From the NCBI GenBank assembly GCA_024291935.2, contig CM044307.1, forward strand, positions 98,647,461 to 98,711,460: 64,000 bases of DNA. Direction: 5' to 3'. Each line of letters begins with the position of its first letter. The stretch's first letter is position 1. Below are positions 54,741 to 64,000 of this stretch, piece by piece. The DNA comes from Okapia johnstoni. Its lineage: Eukaryota; Chordata; Mammalia; Artiodactyla; Giraffidae. Both the position numbers and the translations under genes were made by a program. Under the pieces are notes generated by a model. The model saw only the letters and a program-made list of their open reading frames with translations, did no database searches and was not told the DNA's origin.

Positions 54741-55288
54741 AAACTAGGAGAGTTCAAATTCCTGAGATAATAAGTCCAGTTGGCCTGGTTTTAGACATAT
54801 ATGCACACCTTGGTCAAGAGAGGGTAGAATTCCTTTTTTGACAATTCTAAAAGGTTAAAAATCATTGAAACAGCAGTACTTTTGTAAATAAAATAAGATC
54901 CTGACAATAGAAAAATGATTTGTGAACAGAAGAAAACTGATGTTTTCTGCGGAATAAATCACTTATAAAGTAAAAAGACAGTTGGACCACAGGATTTTAT
55001 TTTAATACTACTAATCTTGCCAACAATCATTTGCATTACCTCCTACACAAACTGCCTTCTCTGTGTGTCATTGCTCTCACTTGTAATGCTGAAAGAATGG
55101 AATGGATGATCTCGGTGAGATCCCTGCCATTTTGAGATTAATTTAAGTCATAGACTATCAATTAAACATGTATTGAATGAACACATTAAAATAATGTTCA
55201 ACTGAGATCTTTTCTATTCTGTTTTCATGTCTCTTGTTCATTGTTGCTCTTTAAATTGGATAAAGAACTTTCTTCTCTGTTAGTTTGG
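54741..55288. other. AT-rich DNA, nothing recognised
   Basis: Nothing recognised. Confidence 0.45.
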
Positions 55289-55519
55289 TTCTTGTTTAGT
55301 CACTGAGTCGTGTTGGATTCTTTGCAACCCTATGAACTGCAGCAAGCCAGGCTTCCCTGTCCTTTGCTATCTCCTGTAGTTTGCTCAAACTCATGTCCAT
55401 AGAGTTGGTGATGCCATCCAGCCCTGTTGCCCCCTTCTCCTCCTGCCCTCAGTCTTTCCCAGCATCAGGGTCTTTTCCAATGAGTCAGCTCTTCACATTA
55501 GATGGCCAAAGTATTGGAG
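55289..55519 (-). mobile_element. ART2A-type fragment
   Basis: Antisense, from 'ttcttgtttagtcactgagtcg' through 'actgcagcaagccaggc' and 'ggtgatgccatccagcc' to 'atggccaaagtattggag'. More diverged than the copies at 35142 and 48932, and lacks a few bases after 'catccagcc'. Confidence 0.85.
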
Positions 55520-57390
55520 TTGTTAGTTTTATTAATATTTAAATCTATTTAAAAGCTTTAAGATTAGAGACATGCTTGTGTGTATGTATATATTCATGCG
55601 TATATGTGTGTAGCACTTAAAAGTAATTGAGAAGTGATTCACATAGATTGGATTACTAGCAGTAGTGCCAATCTGGAGTTTATAAGGTATTGTTAACAAA
55701 GTTTACACACACTTTGAAGCACAAATGAAAGCTACCATATCCGAGATGCTATTTGGTCCAGCTGCTCTGATTCCTGTTTGATTTCCAAAATAATATTGGG
55801 TACACATGCCTCTGGAAGTCCCATGATAATCCAACAATTGTTGCTCTTAAATCCTTTAAAAGAATTCATGTAATTCCATAAAAACTGCCATTTAAATAGC
55901 AAAAATTACCAGCTTTTTTTCAGGGTAAAATGCTCCTGTTAATGAGTCAGTAGATTTTTGTATACTCATTAATAGCTAAGGGTAACAATAATAAAAAGTC
56001 AACTCTCAATATTTGCTAAAGTAAAGTGAACTGAACTGCATTGTAACAAACTGGACATTAGTAAACTAGATTGGCTAAAAGTGTATTCCAAAAAAGTCTA
56101 AATGAACTAAAGAAATTGTGTAATGGATTTTTTTATTTCCCACGTTGCAAAGAACCTTTCTTCTGTCTGTTCTCTATGACCTGTACTATCAGATCAAAGA
56201 CCCTTAGCATACCTAGTAATTTCCCACTCATCTGTGAGTTTCTATAATAGCACTACCTCTTTCTAGAATATTTGAATTTTAAATCTAGTTTATATTTTTT
56301 ATATTTATAAGATTTTATGATACAATTTTAGAAACTTAATAGCACAGTGTAAGTCATTTTTAAGGTTCCAGAGACAGTGAAAAGCATAATGGAGAAATCT
56401 TACTGTTGCTCTAATATTACACTAACTATATTTCTATGTTAGCTTAAAGGAGACTGTATATTTATCATGTTTGCATATGTATTAACCAGGAGTCTTTCTC
56501 TCATGATAGTGAAATAAATGATGTAAATACCTCAAACTGGCTTGAAATTCAAAGGGAATTTATTGGCTTAGAAGTGCATACTATATTTCCCAAGAGTTGT
56601 TCAAAGACTTTGAGATCATTTTCTCATTTCCACATAAGGAAACTTTCCTCAAATTAGAGACACAGTCGACCTGTTGATCAATGCCCTCCGTCCATTACTG
56701 ACACCTCTTTGGCACTCGTCTTTTAATGTGCATCCTCTATTACCTGCCAAGTGGTAAGTTATTACGATTGTCTTCCCTGGACCCGATCACTCTTCTCACG
56801 CTGGAAATCAAAAAATAAAACAGACCCAAGATTACAACATCTGAGGAAAAAGGTGTGGTGTTTTTTTTTTTTTTTTTTTTTTTGCGTGTTGATAGTTTGC
56901 AGGTCGGTAATTGTTTTGCCAGCTTTCAATTATCTACTAAATTCCTATTCTCTTTTCAAGGTACTAGCTAGAATCCTACCTTTTTCTTTTACTACCAAGT
57001 AGTTTCAACTTTCTTTTCTTGTACATTTCAAAACATTTTAACTTATAATGACTGGTTGCCTACTACGTGTCTGTTCTGCAAGGCATCGTGTTTGTAAACA
57101 ACCAGTACCTTAAAGAGCCATGCAATAGAGTGGAACGGGAGCAATATAAGTATAAATTCAGTGAAGTGTTTTAGGTACCGTATTTGGTAGACATGGCAAG
57201 GGATTATGTCACACATAGTGTTTTAAAGTATAAAATATTCTTTATATGCAATTTCTTCTTAATTACAACAAAATGATGAGTTAGTTATATCCCTACCTAA
57301 TCATTTAAAAACAGAGATATTGAATATTGCCACTGTCATAATCTGGCAAAAGACTTTTGAATAGAAGCACTCTTTCTACTGCATTTGTTT
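55520..57390. other. AT-rich DNA; T23 tract; possible old repeat
   Basis: A pure T23 tract lies at 56861-56883. About 56530-56570 ('caaactggcttgaaattcaaaggg', then 'aatttattggcttag') resembles an old mammalian repeat I cannot name. The frame at 56751-57002 runs through the poly-T and is spurious. Confidence 0.4.
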
Positions 57391-57495
57391 CACACCCTCC
57401 TGTTAAATTGCAACCTTCTCAGTATTGATTTTTGTATTTCCAGCAATTAGCATTGTGCCAGACATGGAGTAAGCAGTCATTAAATGTGTGCTTAA
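57391..57495 (+). mobile_element. LINE L2 3' end, sense
   Basis: 'tgtatttccagcaattagcattgtgccagacatggagtaagcagtc' with 'attaaatgtgtgcttaatt' matches the sense L2 3' end. Confidence 0.68.
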
Positions 57496-57696
57496 TTAAA
57501 AGGTGTGTGTTTTCCTTCCATATCTATTTTCCAGTGATCTTTTACTCTGTCTCTGTTCAACTTGTTAAAGACTGAGCCAAATTCAGTAGGCCCAGTTATA
57601 CAACATGAACCCAGCAGAACTATCTGGAATCTTGAGCTCTCTACTGTGGGCCTCATATGAGCATCAGCAGAGACAAATCTCAGCTCACGTTACTTT

Positions 57697-58252
57697 AAAA
57701 AAATATTGGAGTACAGTTGATTTATAATGTGTTAGTTTCAAGTATACAGCAGAGTGAATCAGTTATACATATACACATATATATTCTTTTGTTTTTAGAT
57801 TCTTTTCCTACATAGCCATTACAGAATATTGAGTAGAGTTCCCTGTGCTACACAGCGGGTTCTTATTAGTTCTCTGCTTTCATATAGTAGTGTGTTTATG
57901 TCAATCCCAATCTCCCAATTTATCCCTTCTCCTGCTTATCCTTTGGTAACCGTAAGTTTGTTTTCTGCATCCATGACTTGACTTCTGTTTTGTGAAGAAG
58001 TTCATTGTATCCTTTTTTTTTTTTGATTCCACATACAAGCAATATCACATGTTATTTGTCTTTCTGCGTCTCACTTATTTCACTCAGTAAGAAAATCACT
58101 AGGTTCATTCATGTTGCTACAAATGACATTATTTTGTTCTTTTAATGGCTGAGTAATATTCCATCATATAGATGTACCACATCTTCTCTACCCATTTCTC
58201 TGTTGGTGAACATTGCTTCTATACCTTGTATTGTATATAGTGCTACAATTAA
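57697..58252 (-). mobile_element. L1 3' UTR and ORF2 end, antisense
   Basis: 'gagtacagttgatttataatg', 'gttccctgtgctacacagcgg', 'gattccacatacaagcaatatc' and 'atggctgagtaatattccatc' are the antisense artiodactyl L1 3' region. It stops at about 58252 where the L1 sequence continues in the opposite orientation. Confidence 0.9.
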
Positions 58253-58418
58253 CCCTCCTACACTGTTGTTGGGAATATAAATTGGTATAGCCACTCTGGA
58301 GAAAAGTATGGAGATTCCTTTAAAAACTAAAATAGAACTACCATATGACCCAGCAGTCCCTTTCCTGGGCATATATCTGGAGAAAACAATAATTTGAAAA
58401 GATACATACACCTCAACA
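58253..58418 (+). mobile_element. Inverted 5' segment of the same L1
   Basis: 'ctcctacactgttgttgggaatataaattgg', 'ctaccatatgacccagcagtccc' and 'agatacatacacctcaacag' are sense L1 ORF2 sequence. In the L1 consensus they sit just upstream of the segment at 57697-58252. The two pieces therefore make one L1 with its 5' part flipped. The minus-strand frame at 58142-58411 spans the switch and is not a gene. Confidence 0.88.
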
Positions 58419-58509
58419 GTACTTTTTTAAAATAATTACTTTTCATAGTAGTATATGTCTTAGAGAGCTGCATTTGGAAAGCCAATAGTTATTAAATGGA
58501 TTCTAACCA

Positions 58510-58519
58510 CCCCCCCCCC
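58510..58519. repeat. C10 homopolymer
   Basis: Ten consecutive C residues, unusual in this AT-rich DNA. Confidence 0.9.
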
Positions 58520-58584
58520 AAATCAGCTGATGATTATTCTTGTTAGAGTGTTTACTTTTTTCTTTTAAATATCCTAATGTATTT

Positions 58585-58749
58585 CAAATACAACATGCTG
58601 CTGCTGCTGCTGCTGCTGCTAAGTCGCTTCAGTCGGGTCTGACTCTGTGCGACCCCATAGACGGCAGCCCACCAGGCTCCCCCGTCCCTGGGATTCTCCA
58701 GGCAAGAACACTGGAGTGGGTGGCCATTTCGTTCTCCCAAATACAACAT
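58585..58749 (-). mobile_element. BOV-A2 monomer with (CTG)8 and perfect target duplication
   Basis: Antisense monomer 58597-58737. The (CTG)8 tract is the complement of the GCA-type tail, followed by 'aagtcgcttcagtcgggtctg' and ending 'tggccatttcgttctcc'. The 12-bp repeat caaatacaacat is perfect on both sides (58585-58596 and 58738-58749). It keeps several CpGs, consistent with a recent insertion. Confidence 0.96.
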
Positions 58750-59004
58750 ACTTCAAGTCAAAAAAGATTCAGCTCTGTCCAGAACACTTAAAATCACTTC
58801 AGAAACAAAATGCTTTTGCACAGACTCTCTTGATTATGAAGCAAAAATTTTACATCTAACATAGACTTAATTTGTGATTCTAAAACTTGTTTTTTTCCTG
58901 GACTTGATTCTGGGCAGCTGTTACCTGTTTGGCGCTCTTGTCAAATAAATAACATTTTGGATGCCCTACAGCTTACTGTCTCTTAAGGCTTAAAAGGAGA
59001 AGTA

Positions 59005-59125
59005 GAAGACTGAGTTCAAGTTTGAATCTGCCAATGTGCTTTGTGATGTTGAAACTCACTTGTCTTCTTTGTACCAATTTTTACATCTGGTAAATGGATG
59101 TTAATGTGATTTATCTTGCTTCCCT
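59005..59125 (+). mobile_element. MIR SINE fragment
   Basis: 'gactgagttcaagtttgaatctgcc', 'actcacttgtcttctttgtacc' and 'acatctggtaaatggatgttaatg' are sense MIR landmarks. Confidence 0.65.
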
Positions 59126-60912
59126 CCCCCCATAGGTACCAGTAGAAATTACTTACAAGTGTTTAGAAATATATTAGTATTACACAACCATAGTTTAATA
59201 AACAAATTAATAGAAAAGTTATCAAGAACAAAGTCCTAGTAGAGTATCTCTGACATGCACATAGACAAGAACATGTGTTCTTTGTTTGGGCTCTTGAATT
59301 TTGGTGTAATTCTGTAACATATTAGAAAGACAGTACTTCACATTACTTGTATTTCTAGAAATGATTTGAGTGTTTTCCTTGTTCTAGCTCTTGGCAGTGG
59401 ATTAAATGAACTAATCTAATATACTTGGCAAAATTTCTTTGAGTCAGCTTTTCTTTTTCTGGCAGCTACCTTTAAACATAGTTTAAAAAGTTGTTTCTAA
59501 GAATTTTTAAGTTATTCAATTTTTGTTGATCAGAACATTTGTACCATGATATTTCTTGATTCCATTTCAACCCAATGACCTTATAAAACAACAAACTGAA
59601 TAAAAATCCTTGTCAAATACTGTGTCACTTTGCACTTCTCAAAGAAATGAAGTCACTAGACATTGTGCATTGTGGAAATAATTGCTAATTGAACTGTCTC
59701 GGTATGCAACAAAGCTCAAAATGCAAAGCATTTTGAGAAACATCAAACCCACTTAGAATCCCACTGTCATCTGCAGACCCTCTGTGACTTTGCATTAAAA
59801 TTACCAGTGGGAGCCTCAGAGACTCATGTATTCTTCACTCTTGTTAGTGTGACCTAACCCCATCCCATGCCTCTGGACTGAATTAGAAGATTGTCCATTG
59901 GTTGGGGTTTTTCTTTTTTGTTTTTTGCTTATTTTTTAAATTTAAATTTTATTTATTCATTTATTTTGGCTATGGCCTCTGCCCTGCCTGTTGTTGTCTG
60001 TACATAACTAGTGTCATGAGAAATTCCCAGTCTTCGCTATTAATGTAACGATGTTAAATTTACCTTTCCTTGACTCTAAGGAAATCAGTGAAAGTAGGAA
60101 GAGTATTGGGCTAATTTTCTTTTCTCATCATTTTGCTTTTAAAATCTGGGGCAAGGGGCAAGAACTTTGAACAGATCTTGAAATTGTAACTTAAAACTGG
60201 AAGGAATCCCATCTAGGACCCTATCTCTGCCTGTGGCATGCAGTGTGGTGTCAAGGGTAGCTGAAGGGCAGACACTTCTGCTATCCTGTCAGTCTTGTTT
60301 CTTAAGCAGCCTAAAGAAGATTAGCCAGGATGTCAGTGGGACAAGGGACCTCAGAGGGAGGAGGTATCCACAGACTGGAAGCTTTTAGCTGGAATCCCCA
60401 TTGCCGTGAATCTAGTGATAATTTTTTTATTTGCTGGACTAAGGGAAGATTTAAGTAGACGGAACGTACCATTGTATGTTTATCATATAATGTTTTCCCT
60501 TGTGGATTTGTTCCACTTGTTAAAATACTCATTGTTTCTAGAAAGCACTATTCTAAGCATACCCAGGCTCCCTCTAAAGTAACATACATTGAAAGCCCTA
60601 CCTTTATATTAGGAAGCAGGAAGATGTTGGTCTCTGATAAGTTCAGGACCAACACATGTTGAGGTACAAAAAGCGTTTCCAATGAAAGGCCACTTCTGTT
60701 AATAATTAGAATAGAGACTCCAGTAAGATAAGTATTAATCTGGTACCCTCGTCAGAATATGTTTACGGTGACCTAAAGGTGCTTATAATCTTAGTTTTGC
60801 CTGTTGGATTCTTAATAACTGATAGTTATAATAAGTACCCAACTATGGACATTTCTTTTCAAATGAGGCTTCATTTGTATAAAATGCCAAACAATTAACT
60901 TCTCTCTGATAA
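59126..60912. other. Mostly unrecognised; possible CHR tail
   Basis: About 59925-59985 ends 'tttattcatttattttggctatggcctc', resembling the antisense tail of a CHR-1-type SINE, but its body is missing. The remainder shows no repeat or gene I recognise. The frame at 60311-60532 (-) has no features. Confidence 0.35.
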
Positions 60913-61127
60913 TAGTGAAGTAGTGGTGCAGTGGTAAAGAGTCCGCCTGCCAGTGCAGGAGACGCACGAGATGCGGGTTTGATCCTTGGGTTGGAAAGAT
61001 CCCCTGGCGTAGGAAATGGCAACCCATTCCAGTATTCTTGCCTGAAAAATTCCATGGACAGAGGAGCCTGGAGGGCTACAGCCCATGGGGGTCACAAAGA
61101 GTTGTTCACGACCGAGTGACTAAACAC
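60913..61127 (+). mobile_element. Bov SINE with variant head
   Basis: Sense unit from 'aagtagtggtgcagtggtaaag' to 'cacgaccgagtgactaaacacac'. Its head has 'acgcacgagatgcgggtttgatcc', a longer variant than in classic Bov-tA, shared in form with the copies at 43711 and 62597. Confidence 0.93.
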
Positions 61128-61157
61128 ACATGCACACACACACACACAGACACACAA
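61123..61157. repeat. CA microsatellite at SINE tail
   Basis: Interrupted (CA)n grown from the 3' end of the SINE to its left. Confidence 0.9.
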
Positions 61158-62184
61158 CCATTGTTTCAGAGTTTGTATAGAAATAAAGCAAACTCATACA
61201 TGCAAATTACTCATTAAAAAACAGGCAAGCGAGGTGATGGAAATCACTTAACACAATTATATGCAGCTAAATTTCATAGATCACACTCTGGAGCCGTTTC
61301 TGGTTTTCTCAACAAAGTGAGCATGTGACTCAGTCCTGTTGGACTGTTTTTGTGATGGTTCTTCCAATGCTCATGGCCACTGTAGCTGTGGCCCCAGATG
61401 CCTTTGGGCCAGACACTGACTGTCCTTCCACTCTCTGGAGTCAGATCACCATGGAAGCTGGTTCAGGCTGAGTGTTCTTCTGCTGAGGCAGTAGAAAGGC
61501 CCAGAAATGGCCCTTCCATTGGTTACAGTTGACTTAAGCAGCATGCCTATGCATTGCCAGCTCTGTGTGTCCACATATTCATTTAGATAGAAGAAAACAC
61601 CAAGTAATCAGTCATCTGAAAGAGAGAGGTTGATGTGTGTATGCATTAGTTTCTGATTTCTTCAATCATTTGGTTTTCTATCCAGTTATAAAAATATCTT
61701 CACTCACAAAAGTATTTTGTGTTCAGAAATTATCTATGCTATGTATCTGTACCTATCTATTCCTATAGTTTTAAAATTTGATTTATGGTGTATATTCAGG
61801 TTTATATGCTGTTTAAAACTTACAGAGTGAGTAATTAGTATTCCAAAGCTTGATTTTAGTAATATATCTGTTCTTAATTACACATTTAAGTGAAAGTCAG
61901 TGAACCAAAAAGTAGAAATGGTGTTGGGTAACATATAGAGTACATGAAGCTCATGAGTAGAATCACTCCTGCTTATTCTATTTTATACTCTTTATCATGC
62001 TTTAAAGTTACCTTTAATAATCTTCCTTTCTGATCTTTACTATGTGACTTTTTGATGTCTTTATTTCCCTTGCTGCATCCTTGCTTTATATCTCTTTCCA
62101 ATCTAAGATTAATAATGGAAATGTGCAAGCCAGACATGGAAATACAACAATGTATATACTGTTTCATGCTGGGTAACAGGATGG
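61158..62184. other. Unrecognised sequence
   Basis: 61290-61520 is somewhat GC-richer. No repeat family or coding frame was recognised. Confidence 0.4.
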
Positions 62185-62265
62185 AATTTATGGTCAGAAA
62201 GTCTGTGTCTGAATCCTAGCTCTAACATTTACCAGTTCAGTGGATACTGTCAGCTAAGTAAGTCA
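62185..62265 (+). mobile_element. MIR SINE 5' half
   Basis: 'gtcagaaagtctgtgtctgaatcctagctctaacatttaccag' matches the MIR 5' half. Confidence 0.65.
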
Positions 62266-62344
62266 TTGTTTATTAATATTATTCATTTCCATTATTAATT
62301 CATTGTTCATTTTCTTTATTTAATGACTTTTTGATGTGGGCCAT

Positions 62345-62495
62345 TTTTTAAAGTCTTTATTGAATTTGTTACAAATTTGCTTTTGTTTTTTTGCCACAAA
62401 GAATGTAGAATCTTAGCTCCCTGACCAGGGATGGAACTCATACGCCTGCATTGGAAGACAAAGTCTTAACCACTGGATTGCCAGAGAAACCCCTA
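62345..62495 (-). mobile_element. CHR-1-type SINE, antisense
   Basis: 'tagaatcttagctccctgaccagggatggaactc' and 'gtcttaaccactggattgccagagaaacccc' are the reverse complement of the CHR head. The left part is a decayed T-rich tail. Confidence 0.78.
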
Positions 62496-62596
62496 GATAT
62501 GTTTTCGTCATTTCTAAAAAGGGCCAATAATATTTCCTAGCAAAATTAGGTGCCCAGTCAGCCTTAGTTGTTATTTTTGTTACTGTTGTTATTATA

Positions 62597-62810
62597 AGAC
62601 TTCTCAGATGGCACTAGTGGTAAAGAACCCGCCTGCCAATGCAGGAGACTCAAGAGACACAGTTTCTGTCCCTGGGTTGGGACAATCCCCTGGAGAAGGA
62701 AATGGCAACCCACTCCAGTGTTCTTGACTGGAAAATCTCATGGACAGAGGAGCCTAGTGGCTATGGTCCATGGGGTTGCAAAGAGTTGGACATGACTAAA
62801 GCACCTTATT
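62597..62810 (+). mobile_element. Bov SINE with variant head
   Basis: Sense unit from 'agacttctcagatggcactag' to 'ggacatgactaaagcacc'. It is the older member of an adjacent pair. Its last bases were duplicated when the next SINE inserted. Confidence 0.93.
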
Positions 62811-63027
62811 GTGGGCTTCCCTGATGGCTCAGAGGGTAAAGCGTCTGCCCGCAATGCGGGAAACCCGGGTTTGATCCCTGAGTCAGGAAGAGCCCCTGGA
62901 GAAGGAAATGGCAACCCACTCCAGTACTCTTGCCATGGAAAATCCCATGGACAGAGAAGCTTGCTAGGCTTCATGGGGTCGCAAAGAGTTGGACACGACT
63001 GAGCAACTTCACTTAAAGCACCTTATT
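62798..63027 (+). mobile_element. Young Bov-tA with perfect 13-bp target duplication
   Basis: The SINE (62811-63014) runs from 'gtgggcttccctgatggctcag' to 'gacacgactgagcaacttcac'. It keeps CpGs such as 'aagcgtctgcccgcaatgcggg' and 'aacccgggtttg'. The 13-bp repeat aaagcaccttatt (62798-62810 and 63015-63027) is perfect and lies at the 3' end of the preceding SINE. Confidence 0.97.
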
Positions 63028-63631
63028 AGTATAGCAAAGCATACTATTGTATATATTTTTATAATATAACATTATTACATTGAGGAAATATTTTTTTCTG
63101 CATGGTAGAAAATATCATACTATTTTATGGAGATAATAAAGATACATATTTTCTGTTTTCTTTGGGGAATATTATTTATTATATGTATAATGTATGGCTT
63201 GTGACAGACATTTGGAGAAATTCCAAAGAAGTTTGCTAGAGACTCTGCTTCTCAAAATCTAGATTGAGGATATAAGGCATAAATATGTCAAATCTGTATA
63301 ACTTAGAAATTTGAGAAATGAAGCTATGAAGAGATATCCAAAATAATACTGCATGAATGGATAGAGAAGATCTAATGCAACTCTACCTTATACTCAAATT
63401 TATCCTATGAAATTCATCAACTAAAGGTATTATTTTATTATTATTTTCAGTTTACTAGCTACATGCTGAACTGTAATGAGCCCTGTATACAATCTCTGAT
63501 TAATCGATCTAGTTTCTGATCTTCTTGACTTTATTCAGCTTTGTGTCCTACAGCCTATCAAATCTTTTTAGAATTGAAGGTGCAGCTGCACCTATCTGTG
63601 AGATTCCATTCTTATTTTATTTCTCTCACTC
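63028..63631. other. AT-rich DNA, nothing recognised
   Basis: Nothing recognised. Confidence 0.45.
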
Positions 63632-63727
63632 TAGTCTTCTTGCCTGGAGAATTACATGGCCGGAGGAGCCTGGAAGGTTATGGTACATAGGTTTGCAAAG
63701 AGTCGGAAATGACTGAGAAGCTAACAC
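63632..63727 (+). mobile_element. BOV-A SINE 3' fragment
   Basis: Sense 'agtcttcttgcctggagaattac...ggaggagcctggaagg...gagtcggaaatgactgagaagc'. Only the 3' half is present. Confidence 0.9.
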
Positions 63728-64000
63728 AGGGCCACCTTAGAACATTCATTTCTTTAGGGATTTCTGTGATTGGCATCTACCTTAAACAGCTACCCATTTA
63801 ACCCTGAAAAATTAAAATATATTAGATTCGATAACATCTATGGTTTTATTTATAATAAATAAATGAATCAACTTATTGAATTCAGTTTTTTATTCTGTAA
63901 TTAAAAATTTTGCTTTCAAGTCTCATTATGTGCTATCAGGAAAGAAATTAGATACGCCTTTAAAAAGTATCTCTTACAATTTTGGAGTCTTTGCCATTTT
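63728..64000. other. AT-rich DNA, nothing recognised
   Basis: Nothing recognised up to the end of the window. Confidence 0.45.

Overview
The window is vertebrate nuclear DNA from a ruminant, most likely a bovid. It is AT-rich and CpG-poor, and it is dense with ruminant or cetartiodactyl retroposons: tRNA-headed Bov-tA SINEs, BOV-A2 and ART2A-type units related to the BovB (RTE) LINE, CHR-type SINEs, and bovine-type L1 3' ends. These lie over an older mammalian layer of MIR, L2, L1M, MLT1 and MLT2 LTRs, and a MER5A-like hAT fragment. Family names come from recognising diagnostic sequence by eye. No database search was run, so subfamily names and exact ends are approximate.

I find no protein-coding gene, coding exon, RNA gene, CpG island or bacterial or viral operon that I can support. 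Nearly all ATG-to-stop frames of 60-170 codons fall inside repeats or are what random AT-rich DNA would give. The window therefore reads as intergenic DNA or the inside of a very large intron.

Layout. 1-12 kb: sparse, with two CHR SINEs that keep target-site duplications, a long L2 remnant and a rearranged L1. 12-22 kb: Bov-tA SINEs, MIR and L2, plus one short exon-like frame near 18.1-18.3 kb. 22-27.5 kb: an L1M 3' end split by a bovine L1 3'-end insertion, microsatellites and an antisense MLT1 LTR. 29-33.5 kb: clustered SINEs, an MLT1 locus rearranged into an inverted duplication, an L2 copy split by tandem Bov-tA units, and an MLT2-like LTR. 35-41.8 kb: ART2A fragments, an ERV1-like solo LTR with a duplicated poly(A)-signal segment, a long L1M 3' region with an embedded SINE and a GT microsatellite, and a perfect 25-bp-arm palindrome. 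43-55.5 kb: MIR, L2, MER5A, a 5'-truncated bovine L1, and a BOV-A2 nested in an ART2A unit. 57-64 kb: an L1 with a 5' inversion, a BOV-A2 monomer with a perfect target duplication, and a young Bov-tA inserted into the tail of an older one.

There is no gene network to describe. The interest lies in how elements landed in each other and rearranged. No undescribed biological system was found. The best second-look items are the palindrome at about 41.66 kb, the MLT1 inverted duplication at about 31 kb, and the two orientation-switched L1 copies.
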